Source: Candidatus Tagabacteria bacterium CG09_land_8_20_14_0_10_41_14
GTDB lineage: Bacteria > Patescibacteriota > Minisyncoccia > JAHISW01 > Tagabacteraceae
NCBI GenBank assembly: GCA_002774055.1
Contig: PEZL01000015.1
Coordinates: forward strand, 1-11,613
DNA length: 11,613 bases
Direction: 5' to 3'
Positions 5,285 to 9,885 of the stretch are shown piece after piece. The translations under genes and the position numbers were made by a program. The number at the start of each line of letters is the position of its first letter. The first letter of the stretch is position 1. The notes below the pieces were generated by a model, which saw only the letters and a program-made list of their open reading frames with translations, did not search any database and was not told the DNA's origin.

Positions 5285-6037
5285 ATGAACCCGGCGGTAA
5301 TTTTACGTATCTTTGTATGGGTTGTTGTCGCGGTGCTTTTGGTCGCGGCGGCTGGCTTTTATCGTGGGGACTTTATGATATTGCGCTGGGTAGTTTCTAT
5401 CGCCGGCATTATTCTTATCTACACCACTTTTATAAGTAGGAAGTTTTACTGGCTAACCGCTTTTATAATTGCAGTCATAGTATTTAATCCCATTGTTCCT
5501 CTTTATCTTAAAAATATTGGAGCTTGGCGTATTATAGACGCGGCGGCGGCAGTTCTCTTTGGAATTTTTCTTTGGCGATATTACGATTATTACGGAAAGG
5601 GCTATAGTTTTGAGTATTATATCGCCTCGCTCTTCCCGGCAGATAGTTGGACCGTTATGGACAAGACCCGAGATTTTTCTAAGGCGCTTAAACGTTCCGT
5701 TGAGTCGGATTCCAACCCCGATTTTACCTTCCGGCATATTAAGACGGGAAAAGTTTTTGCGGTTGAGTGTAAGTACCGTTCTTATTTTTTTAAAGGTGGC
5801 ATAGATTGGGATAAAAGGAAAGGAGATAATTATAGGATATACGGCAAGAGCCGCGGGATTCCGGTTTTTGTGGCTATTGGCGTTGGCGGAAACCCAAAAA
5901 ATCCACTTGAGTTATTTTTCGTTCCACTGGAAAAATTGAATAATTTTTCTTATCAAATTATTCCTAAAGAAGAATTGGCGCTCTTTAAGAGAAAGCCCCG
6001 CCAACAATTTATATCAATTGAAGAAATCACCAAGTAA
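5285..6037 (+). CDS. Membrane-anchored PD-(D/E)XK nuclease (DUF6804-like N-terminus)
   Basis: The 250-residue protein has four hydrophobic segments (about 6-25, 32-50, 55-73, 80-98). The WLTAFIIAVIVFNPI...WRIIDAAAAVLF part is typical, as I recall, of DUF6804-type membrane domains. A soluble PD-(D/E)XK domain follows: FEYYIASLFP (E110), SDSNPDFTFRH (D146), and FAVECKYRS with E161-x-K163, then a ValAla-rich strand (GIPVFVAIGVGG). All core metal ligands appear intact, so it probably cleaves nucleic acid close to the membrane. No Shine-Dalgarno is present; the -10 box lies 6 nt upstream. S1 precedes and S2 follows it. Roles in restriction of incoming DNA or in degrading DNA for uptake are both conceivable. 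Confidence 0.85.
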   Translation: MNPAVILRIFVWVVVAVLLVAAAGFYRGDFMILRWVVSIAGIILIYTTFISRKFYWLTAFIIAVIVFNPIVPLYLKNIGAWRIIDAAAAVLFGIFLWRYYDYYGKGYSFEYYIASLFPADSWTVMDKTRDFSKALKRSVESDSNPDFTFRHIKTGKVFAVECKYRSYFFKGGIDWDKRKGDNYRIYGKSRGIPVFVAIGVGGNPKNPLELFFVPLEKLNNFSYQIIPKEELALFKRKPRQQFISIEEITK

Positions 6038-6050
6038 CATTGTTCTAAAA

Positions 6051-6082
6051 ACATTCCAACATTCTTGAGAATGTGAGAATGT
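6051..6082. promoter_or_regulatory. Palindrome S2 (subtype B), upstream of the beta-grasp-like gene
   Basis: Left arm ACATTCCAACATTCT, centre TG, right arm AGAATGTGAGAATGT; 13 of 15 positions pair. It divides into four 8-bp units built on ACATTC/GAATGT, enough for two dimers of a winged-helix repressor. The right end touches the extended -10 element. Read as codons, the left arm plus the preceding AAA gives KTFQHS and stop, the exact C-terminus of wHTH1. Confidence 0.75.
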
Positions 6083-6088
6083 TATAAT
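6080..6088 (+). promoter_or_regulatory. Extended -10 promoter TGTTATAAT
   Basis: TG at 6080-6081 and a consensus TATAAT at 6083-6088 overlap the right edge of S2, so a bound repressor would cover the promoter. The start codon at 6144 is about 50 nt beyond the predicted start site, leaving a true 5' UTR. Confidence 0.6.
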
Positions 6089-6100
6089 GAAATAACAAAA

Positions 6101-6130
6101 AGGTCGAACCCTTCGACAAATTCAGGGCAA
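6101..6130. repeat. REP-like palindrome with TTCGACAAATTCAGGG
   Basis: GTCGAA (6103-6108) pairs with TTCGAC (6112-6117), and alternatively CCCT (6109-6112) pairs with AGGG (6124-6127). The string closely resembles the CCTTCGACAAGCTCAGG motif that I recall as a dispersed intergenic repeat in many bacteria. It forms most of the 5' UTR of the next gene. Confidence 0.45.
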
Positions 6131-6143
6131 GGAAATAAAATTT

Positions 6144-6404
6144 ATGGGAGATTTTCCAAAACCAATAAAAATTAAAATTTTTTACGACGAAGAGTTAAAA
6201 AAGATTACCGAAAAAAATTTAGAAGAAGCGGTAGTTTCTATGGGTATAACCTTTGTTGATCAATTATATTTCATTTTTTCTTCCCATCCAGAAATTCCAA
6301 AGAAATATCCGCCAGGAAAATTGGGTTTTTTGTTAAATAATAGACCACCAAAAGAATTTGATGTTTTACAAGATGGTGATGAGATTTTTTTTAAAATAGT
6401 ATAA
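6144..6404 (+). CDS. Small beta-grasp-like protein (possible MoaD/ThiS-type fold)
   Basis: The 86-residue protein has a strand-helix-strand layout: KPIKIKIFYDEE, KITEKNLEEAVVSMG, then a C-terminal section GFLLNNRPPKEFDVLQDGDEIFFKIV (residues 61-86). The N(N/G)RP...D..LQDGDEI pattern resembles the last strands of MoaD/ThiS-type ubiquitin-like proteins. The diagnostic C-terminal GlyGly is missing, so it is unlikely to be a sulfur carrier. AAGGA (6129-6133) is 10 nt before the ATG, one of the few good Shine-Dalgarno sites in the window. It lies between S2 and S3 and is probably controlled through S2. Function unknown; the fold assignment is tentative. Confidence 0.7.
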   Translation: MGDFPKPIKIKIFYDEELKKITEKNLEEAVVSMGITFVDQLYFIFSSHPEIPKKYPPGKLGFLLNNRPPKEFDVLQDGDEIFFKIV

Positions 6405-6417
6405 TAACCAAAAATTT

Positions 6418-6486
6418 ATGATGAAGTTAGCGCGAAATTTTGCGGCAGCGGGAAAAAATAATCCCCCGCGACCCGAAGGAGATTAA
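6418..6486 (+). CDS. Possible 22-aa peptide, or gene remnant
   Basis: ATG ATG at 6418 opens a short frame (MMKLARNFAAAGKNNPPRPEG then D) ending just before S3. The segment is GC-richer than its flanks and contains a GCGGG/CCCGC stem (6448-6452, 6465-6469). There is no Shine-Dalgarno. It may be the tail of a lost gene rather than a functional peptide. Confidence 0.2.
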   Translation: MMKLARNFAAAGKNNPPRPEGD

Positions 6487-6490
6487 AATA

Positions 6491-6524
6491 AATATTCCGA
6501 CATTCTTGAGAATGTCGGAATATT
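6491..6524. promoter_or_regulatory. Palindrome S3 (subtype B), perfect operator of wHTH1
   Basis: AATATTCCGACATTCT (6491-6506) and AGAATGTCGGAATATT (6509-6524) pair perfectly over 16 bp around TG. This is the most symmetrical copy after S7. It covers the -35 hexamer of the wHTH1 promoter and ends 4 nt before the -10, the classic layout of an autoregulated repressor. Positions 6504-6521 are identical to 6811-6828 in S4, on the other side of the gene. Confidence 0.85.
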
Positions 6525-6534
6525 CTGTTAGAAT
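6506..6534 (+). promoter_or_regulatory. Sigma70-type promoter of wHTH1
   Basis: TTGAGA (6506-6511), a 17-bp spacer, then TAGAAT (6529-6534). The start codon is 6 nt beyond the -10 box, so the message should begin at about the ATG and be leaderless. Confidence 0.75.
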
Positions 6535-6540
6535 AAAAAT

Positions 6541-6816
6541 ATGAAGACGGCAAAACAATTTGAGAGACATTTTAAAGGCGTGGCCAATCATCACAGAATT
6601 GATATTTTGCTTTTGGTTTCTAAAAATCCCGATATCACGCTGGATGGAATTGCCGAAAATTTGGACAAAAACTTTAAAACCATCTCCGAGCATACCAGGC
6701 GATTAGTCCAAGCCGGTCTTTTGAATAAAAAGTATCAAGGCAGAAGCGTGATTCATTCACTATCGCCTTATGGAGAAAAATTCGTAGAGTTTATAAAAAC
6801 ATTTCAACACTCTTGA
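6541..6816 (+). CDS. ArsR-like winged-helix transcriptional regulator (wHTH1)
   Basis: A 91-residue single-domain DNA-binding protein of ArsR type. An N-terminal helix (KTAKQFERHFKGVANHHRIDILLLV) precedes the helix-turn-helix at about 33-58 (ITLDGIAENL...FKTISEHTRRLVQAG) and the wing (LLNKKYQGRSVIHSLSPYG). The ISEHTRRL recognition helix matches the ArsR pattern. No paired metal-binding cysteines are present, so sensing, if any, is not of the classical metal type. It is about two thirds identical by eye to wHTH2. Its promoter overlaps S3, and its TGA stop is the centre of S4. It probably represses itself and, through S2 and S4, its neighbours. The message appears leaderless. Confidence 0.88.
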   Translation: MKTAKQFERHFKGVANHHRIDILLLVSKNPDITLDGIAENLDKNFKTISEHTRRLVQAGLLNKKYQGRSVIHSLSPYGEKFVEFIKTFQHS

Positions 6817-6830
6817 GAATGTCGGAATGT
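6799..6830. promoter_or_regulatory. Palindrome S4 (subtype B), over the wHTH1 stop codon
   Basis: Left arm ACATTTCAACACTCT, centre TG, right arm AGAATGTCGGAATGT; 12 of 15 positions pair. The wHTH1 stop TGA (6814-6816) spans the centre, and the left arm encodes TFQHS. Shares 18 identical nt (6811-6828) with S3. It lies 50 nt before the SNase gene and could serve as its operator, or as part of wHTH1's 3' UTR. Confidence 0.75.
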
Positions 6831-6845
6831 AAAGGTAGCCAACAA

Positions 6846-6866
6846 AAAATTAGGAAAATAAATTTA
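6846..6866 (+). repeat. 21-nt leader repeat, second copy
   Basis: Identical to 5167-5187 and preceded by the same GCCAACAAA, but here without the 39-nt hairpin in between. It forms the untranslated region just before the SNase gene, although the ATG of the first copy is absent here. Confidence 0.6.
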
Positions 6867-6879
6867 CAAAAGATAAAAA

Positions 6880-7677
6880 ATGATGAATGTTTTCGCTTCA
6901 AAAAAATTTTTGATTATTGCGGGAATGATTTTGGCGTTATTTATCGGTATCGCCATCGGCAGTAGTTTTAAGCCAAGCAATACGGCGCCGACAGGCAATC
7001 TCGCGGCTAATATTCTAAAAGAAATTACTCCGGGGAATAAAAACGATAATGTAGGTGATTTGGTGAAAGTTGTTCGCGTTGTTGACGGCGACACGATTGA
7101 AATAGAAGGCGGAGAAAAGGTTAGATATATCGGGATTGATACGCCGGAGACCGTTGATCCGCGGAAATCGGTGCAGTGTTTTGGCGTTGAAGCGTCTAAA
7201 AAAAATAAAGAATTGGTTGAGGGCAAGATGGTGCGATTAGAAAAAGATATTACAGACAGAGACAAATACAATCGGCTTTTGTGTTATGTTTGGCTGGATG
7301 ATGTTTTGGTGAATTTGGAATTGGTTAAGCGGGGTTTTGCATATTCTTATTCCTATCCGCCGGACATTAAATATCAAGACCAGTTTTTGAAAGCGCAACA
7401 GGAAGCGCGAGAAGCAAAACGCGGACTATGGAACGCTTGTCCGTCGGTTTCGAAGACCACGAAAGAAACTTTGGCGTCAACCGATTCTTCAGCGCCTAGC
7501 GATACCTCATGTCAGATTAAAGGAAATATCAATACCTCTGGCGAAAAAATTTATCATCTGCCTGGCTGCGGCTCTTATTCAAAAACTCAAATTGACGAAG
7601 CCCACGGTGAAAAGTGGTTTTGCTCGGAGTCCGAAGCCCAAGTCGCCGGCTGGCGCAAGGCCTTAAATTGTCAATAA
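6880..7677 (+). CDS. Staphylococcal-type nuclease (SNase) with N-terminal anchor and C-terminal sunset domain
   Basis: Residues 9-30 form a hydrophobic helix after a short positive N-terminus, a signal peptide or membrane anchor, so the enzyme acts outside the cytoplasmic membrane. The SNase domain spans about 60-187 with the catalytic set intact: VDGDT (D71), VRYIGIDTPE (R82, D87, E90) and DKYNRLL (R132), matching Asp21, Arg35, Asp40, Glu43 and Arg87 of the S. aureus enzyme. After a Ser/Thr linker (188-210), residues 212-265 form a sunset-type domain (IKGNINTSGEKIYHLPGCG...GEKWFCSESEAQVAGWRKAL). The family hydrolyses DNA and RNA with calcium. A second ATG lies at 6883. S4 precedes and S5 follows. 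Nucleotide scavenging is a reasonable inference. Confidence 0.93.
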   Translation: MMNVFASKKFLIIAGMILALFIGIAIGSSFKPSNTAPTGNLAANILKEITPGNKNDNVGDLVKVVRVVDGDTIEIEGGEKVRYIGIDTPETVDPRKSVQCFGVEASKKNKELVEGKMVRLEKDITDRDKYNRLLCYVWLDDVLVNLELVKRGFAYSYSYPPDIKYQDQFLKAQQEAREAKRGLWNACPSVSKTTKETLASTDSSAPSDTSCQIKGNINTSGEKIYHLPGCGSYSKTQIDEAHGEKWFCSESEAQVAGWRKALNCQ

Positions 7678-7691
7678 TAGTCGCCTTTTCC

Positions 7692-7709
7692 CGCCAGCTG
7701 GCGCTGGCG
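7692..7709. repeat. GC-rich palindromic repeat CGCCAGCTGGCGCTGGCG
   Basis: CGCCAGC pairs with GCTGGCG around TGGC (7 bp), and CGCCAGCTGGCG is itself a perfect palindrome. It lies between the SNase stop and S5. The composition matches the palindrome inside hsdS, suggesting one family of dispersed GC-rich repeats. It could stop transcription, but no T-tract follows. Confidence 0.6.
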
Positions 7710-7718
7710 CCAATCCCA

Positions 7719-7753
7719 ACAACATCCTTACAAACTTGAGAATGTTGGTTTGT
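7719..7753. promoter_or_regulatory. Palindrome S5 (subtype A), operator of wHTH2
   Basis: Core 7722-7753: left arm ACATCCTTACAAACT, centre TG, right arm AGAATGTTGGTTTGT, a weaker dyad at 9 of 15. Positions 7719-7745 (27 nt) are identical to 8058-8084 in S6, so the wHTH2 gene sits between long direct repeats. The -35 hexamer lies at the centre, as in S3. Confidence 0.75.
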
Positions 7754-7763
7754 TGTGTACAAT
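7736..7763 (+). promoter_or_regulatory. Sigma70-type promoter of wHTH2
   Basis: TTGAGA (7736-7741), a 16-bp spacer, then TACAAT (7758-7763). The ATG at 7770 follows after 6 nt, the same distance as for wHTH1 and the membrane nuclease. This also rules out the in-frame GTG at 7755, which lies upstream of the -10 box. Confidence 0.75.
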
Positions 7764-7769
7764 AAAGAT

Positions 7770-8078
7770 ATGGGGAAAATAAAGATTAAAACAGCAAAAC
7801 AAATGGAACGACATCTTAAGGGCGTCGCCAATCACTACCGCATAGAAATACTACTTCTCATTGCCGAGCGTGATGGTATAACATTAGAAGATATTGTTAA
7901 AACACTTGAAGCAAACGAAAAAACTATCGGTGAGCATACGCGTCGGCTTTATCAAGCGGGATTACTCAATAAAAAATACCGCGGCAAGTTTGTTGAGCAC
8001 ACCCTGTCTCCTTACGGCAAAACATTTGTCAATTTTCTCAAATCCTTCCAGCGCAATACAACATCCTTACAAACTTGA
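7770..8078 (+). CDS. ArsR-like winged-helix transcriptional regulator (wHTH2)
   Basis: A 102-residue paralogue of wHTH1 with the same plan: KTAKQMERHLKGVANHYRIEILLLI, a helix-turn-helix with recognition helix KTIGEHTRRLYQAG (about 51-64), and a wing (LLNKKYRGKFVEHTLSPYG). Differences fall mainly between the first helices and in the wing, as expected if the two regulators prefer different operators. It has a short extra tail (RNTTSLQT), the last part of which is encoded by S6, with the TGA stop at the S6 centre. I chose ATG 7770 because the promoter -10 box ends 6 nt before it. Likely autorepressor through S5 and regulator of the next gene through S6. No cysteine sensor site is visible. Confidence 0.88.
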   Translation: MGKIKIKTAKQMERHLKGVANHYRIEILLLIAERDGITLEDIVKTLEANEKTIGEHTRRLYQAGLLNKKYRGKFVEHTLSPYGKTFVNFLKSFQRNTTSLQT

Positions 8079-8095
8079 GAATGTAAGGATGTTGT
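8058..8095. promoter_or_regulatory. Palindrome S6 (subtype A), over the wHTH2 stop codon
   Basis: ACAACATCCTTACAAACT (8058-8075), centre TG, then the 18-nt right arm 8078-8095; 16 of 18 positions pair. The TGA stop of wHTH2 is 8076-8078. It lies 27 nt before the next gene and probably serves as its operator. TTGAGA at 8075-8080 is available as a -35, but I see no clear -10 at the right distance. Confidence 0.8.
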
Positions 8096-8122
8096 TTAAA
8101 TATTAAAAATTAAACTAACTCT

Positions 8123-8464
8123 ATGGCCCCAATTTTAATGTTCACAATTATTTTTCTGGCTGTGGCGGTTGTAGCGTTTGTTGTTTTTGCGCGGCAGGAA
8201 GCGAAAAAGCACGGGACGAGCGCGAAAGAAGAATTTGTTGGTATCTGTAAATCGGCGGTTGAGACGGCTTCACAAAAGGAGTCCCGCAAGCAAAAGACGC
8301 TGGTCTTGTTTAAAGAAGGCAAGGAACTTTCCAACGCTGAAATCCGCCAAGTGCTAAGCGTATCCAGTCGCACGGCCGTGCGATATTTGGATGAACTGGA
8401 AGCGGAAGGCAAAGTGGAGCAGGTCGGCAAAGTCGGCCACGCCGTTACCTACCGTCTCAAATAA
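8123..8464 (+). CDS. Membrane-tethered winged-helix protein
   Basis: The 113-residue protein begins with a single hydrophobic helix (about 3-24, PILMFTIIFLAVAVVAFVVFA) followed by a basic cytoplasmic flank, a polar helical linker (25-56), and a C-terminal winged helix (57-113): LVLFKEGKELSNAEIRQVLSVSSRTAVRYLDELEAEGKVEQVG, then a short wing ending in YRLK. This layout suggests a DNA-binding domain held at the membrane, perhaps a one-component sensor or a regulator released by proteolysis. It is not closely similar to wHTH1 or wHTH2. It lies between S6 and S7, and its TAA stop is in the left arm of S7. No good Shine-Dalgarno is visible. Target genes are unknown. Confidence 0.8.
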   Translation: MAPILMFTIIFLAVAVVAFVVFARQEAKKHGTSAKEEFVGICKSAVETASQKESRKQKTLVLFKEGKELSNAEIRQVLSVSSRTAVRYLDELEAEGKVEQVGKVGHAVTYRLK

Positions 8465-8498
8465 CATACCAACAAACTGGAGTTTGTTGGCATGTTAT
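8461..8498. promoter_or_regulatory. Palindrome S7, divergent last member of the family
   Basis: ATAACATACCAACAAACT (8461-8478), centre GG, then a right arm 8481-8498 pairing at 17 of 18 positions. It keeps the ACAT...ACAAACT pattern of subtype A but has lost the TTGAGA centre, so it carries no -35. As the 3' border of the gene it may act as a terminator or a regulator site. It ends the palindrome series. Confidence 0.7.
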
Positions 8499-8499
8499 G

Positions 8500-8523
8500 A
8501 ATACGCCAGGCGGGCGGCGTATT
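8500..8523 (+). terminator. Hairpin AATACGCC / GGCGTATT
   Basis: An 8-bp perfect stem (8500-8507 with 8516-8523) around the loop AGGCGGGC, 1 nt after S7 and 8 nt before the thrC promoter. Stacked with S7 it probably insulates thrC from the upstream island. There is no T-tract, so intrinsic termination is uncertain. Confidence 0.45.
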
Positions 8524-8531
8524 GGAGCAAA

Positions 8532-8560
8532 TTGACTTTGAGTTAATTATATTTTAAAAT
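8532..8560 (+). promoter_or_regulatory. Sigma70-type promoter of thrC
   Basis: TTGACT (8532-8537), a 17-bp spacer and TAAAAT (8555-8560). The predicted start near 8567 leaves a UTR of about 26 nt with AAAGG (8584-8588) 4 nt before the ATG. Unlike promoters in the island, it has no palindrome over it. Confidence 0.75.
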
Positions 8561-8592
8561 TTTCTTAAATCTAATTAAATTTAAAAGGCTAG

Positions 8593-9876
8593 ATGAAATT
8601 TTTTAGCTTAAATCAAAATTCTCCGACAGTAGATTTTAGACAAGCATTGCTTGCTGGCCTGGCGCCGGATGGCGGGTTGTATTTCCCCGAATCTTTTCCG
8701 CAGTTTTCTCAAAAAGAAATAAGCGATTTAAAAAATAATTCCTTGCCGGAAGCGGGTTTTAAGGTATTAAGCAAATGGCTGGAAGGCGAAATGGACTCTT
8801 CCGAAATAAAAGAAATCGCCGATAAGGCGTTAAACTTTCCTATTCCCTTGCGAAAAGTAGGGGATTTTTTTATTTTAGAATTATTTCACGGTCCGACAAT
8901 GGCTTTTAAAGATATTGCCGCGCGTTCTTTGGCTTTGCTTATGAGCCGTGTTTTGCAAAAAGAAAATAAAAAAGCGGTTATTTTAGTGGCAACTTCCGGG
9001 GATACGGGCGGAGCGGTAGCGCATGGTTTTGCTAATGTGCCTAATATTAAAGTAGTTGCGCTTTACCCCAAAGGAAAGGTAAGTAGATTACAAGAAGAGC
9101 AATTAACACGGGTCTCTGAAAACGTTTTTTCAATTGAGGTAGACGGAGTATTTGATGATTGTCAGGCTTTAGTAAAAAAAGCCCTTGTCGATTCTGAATT
9201 GAAAAATCTTAATTTATCTTCAGCAAATTCAATAAGTGTGGGTAGGCTTATTCCGCAGATTATTTATTATGTTTATACCTATGCTCAAATGCCGATGGAT
9301 ACATTGGAATTTGTTGTGCCTTGCGGTAATTTTGGCAATGTTTGTGCCGGTATTTTTGCAAAAAAAATGGGCTTGCCGTTTAATAAATTTTTAGTGGCGA
9401 ATAATGAAAATGACGAGGTTTATAAATATTATCAAACCGGTGTTTTTCAAGCGCAGCAAACCGTTCAAACTCTGTCCACCGCTATGGATATCGGCAATCC
9501 AAGCAATTTCGCGCGCATTTTGAAGGTATTTGATAATAATCACGCCGCGTTTAAAGAATTAATAAAAGTTGTAGAAGTTACCGACTTAGAAACAGCCGCC
9601 GCTATAAAAAAAGTCTACACCGAACAAAATTATCTTTTAGACCCGCATACTGCCGTGGCCTGGGTGGCGGCCGAAGATGGAAAAAATGATTTTACTAAAA
9701 TTATTACTAGTACGGCTTCGCCTATTAAATTTGCGGATTCAATTAAAGAGTATGCTGGAATTGAAGTTGATGATAGCCAAGCTATAGTGGACTTGGCGAA
9801 AAATCCCAAGCGCAAAATTGAAATTAAAAATGACTACGCCGAATTAAAATCAATGCTTTTATCTTTGCCTATTTAA
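8593..9876 (+). CDS. thrC: Threonine synthase
   Basis: This PLP enzyme converts O-phospho-L-homoserine and water to L-threonine and phosphate in the cytoplasm. At 427 residues it has the normal length of the class with the extended N-terminal domain. Visible signatures are the opening DFRQALLAGLAPDGGLYFPE (14-33), the PLP-lysine site FHGPTMAFKD (Lys106), the phosphate-binding loop SGDTGGA (135-141), NSISVGRLIPQ, and PCGNFGN later in the chain. A good promoter and Shine-Dalgarno precede it. The next gene begins 9 nt after the stop, so the two form an operon. No homoserine dehydrogenase or recognisable homoserine kinase is in the window. Confidence 0.97.
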   Translation: MKFFSLNQNSPTVDFRQALLAGLAPDGGLYFPESFPQFSQKEISDLKNNSLPEAGFKVLSKWLEGEMDSSEIKEIADKALNFPIPLRKVGDFFILELFHGPTMAFKDIAARSLALLMSRVLQKENKKAVILVATSGDTGGAVAHGFANVPNIKVVALYPKGKVSRLQEEQLTRVSENVFSIEVDGVFDDCQALVKKALVDSELKNLNLSSANSISVGRLIPQIIYYVYTYAQMPMDTLEFVVPCGNFGNVCAGIFAKKMGLPFNKFLVANNENDEVYKYYQTGVFQAQQTVQTLSTAMDIGNPSNFARILKVFDNNHAAFKELIKVVEVTDLETAAAIKKVYTEQNYLLDPHTAVAWVAAEDGKNDFTKIITSTASPIKFADSIKEYAGIEVDDSQAIVDLAKNPKRKIEIKNDYAELKSMLLSLPI

Positions 9877-9885
9877 TTTAAACAT

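Noticed and set aside
6144..6404. Functional MoaD or ThiS sulfur carrier
   Set aside because: The C-terminus is FFKIV with no GlyGly, which is required for adenylation and thiocarboxylate formation.
7755..7769. GTG start for wHTH2
   Set aside because: The GTG lies upstream of the -10 box TACAAT, so it would not be in the transcript from the promoter identified.
5190..8498. CRISPR array
   Set aside because: The repeats are 32-38 bp palindromes separated by whole genes of unequal length, not by short uniform spacers, and no cas gene is present.
5190..8498. Integron cassette array with attC sites
   Set aside because: The one-palindrome-per-gene layout is reminiscent, but the RYYYAAC and GTTRRRY core sites are absent at the arm ends, the sites are short, and no integrase is seen.
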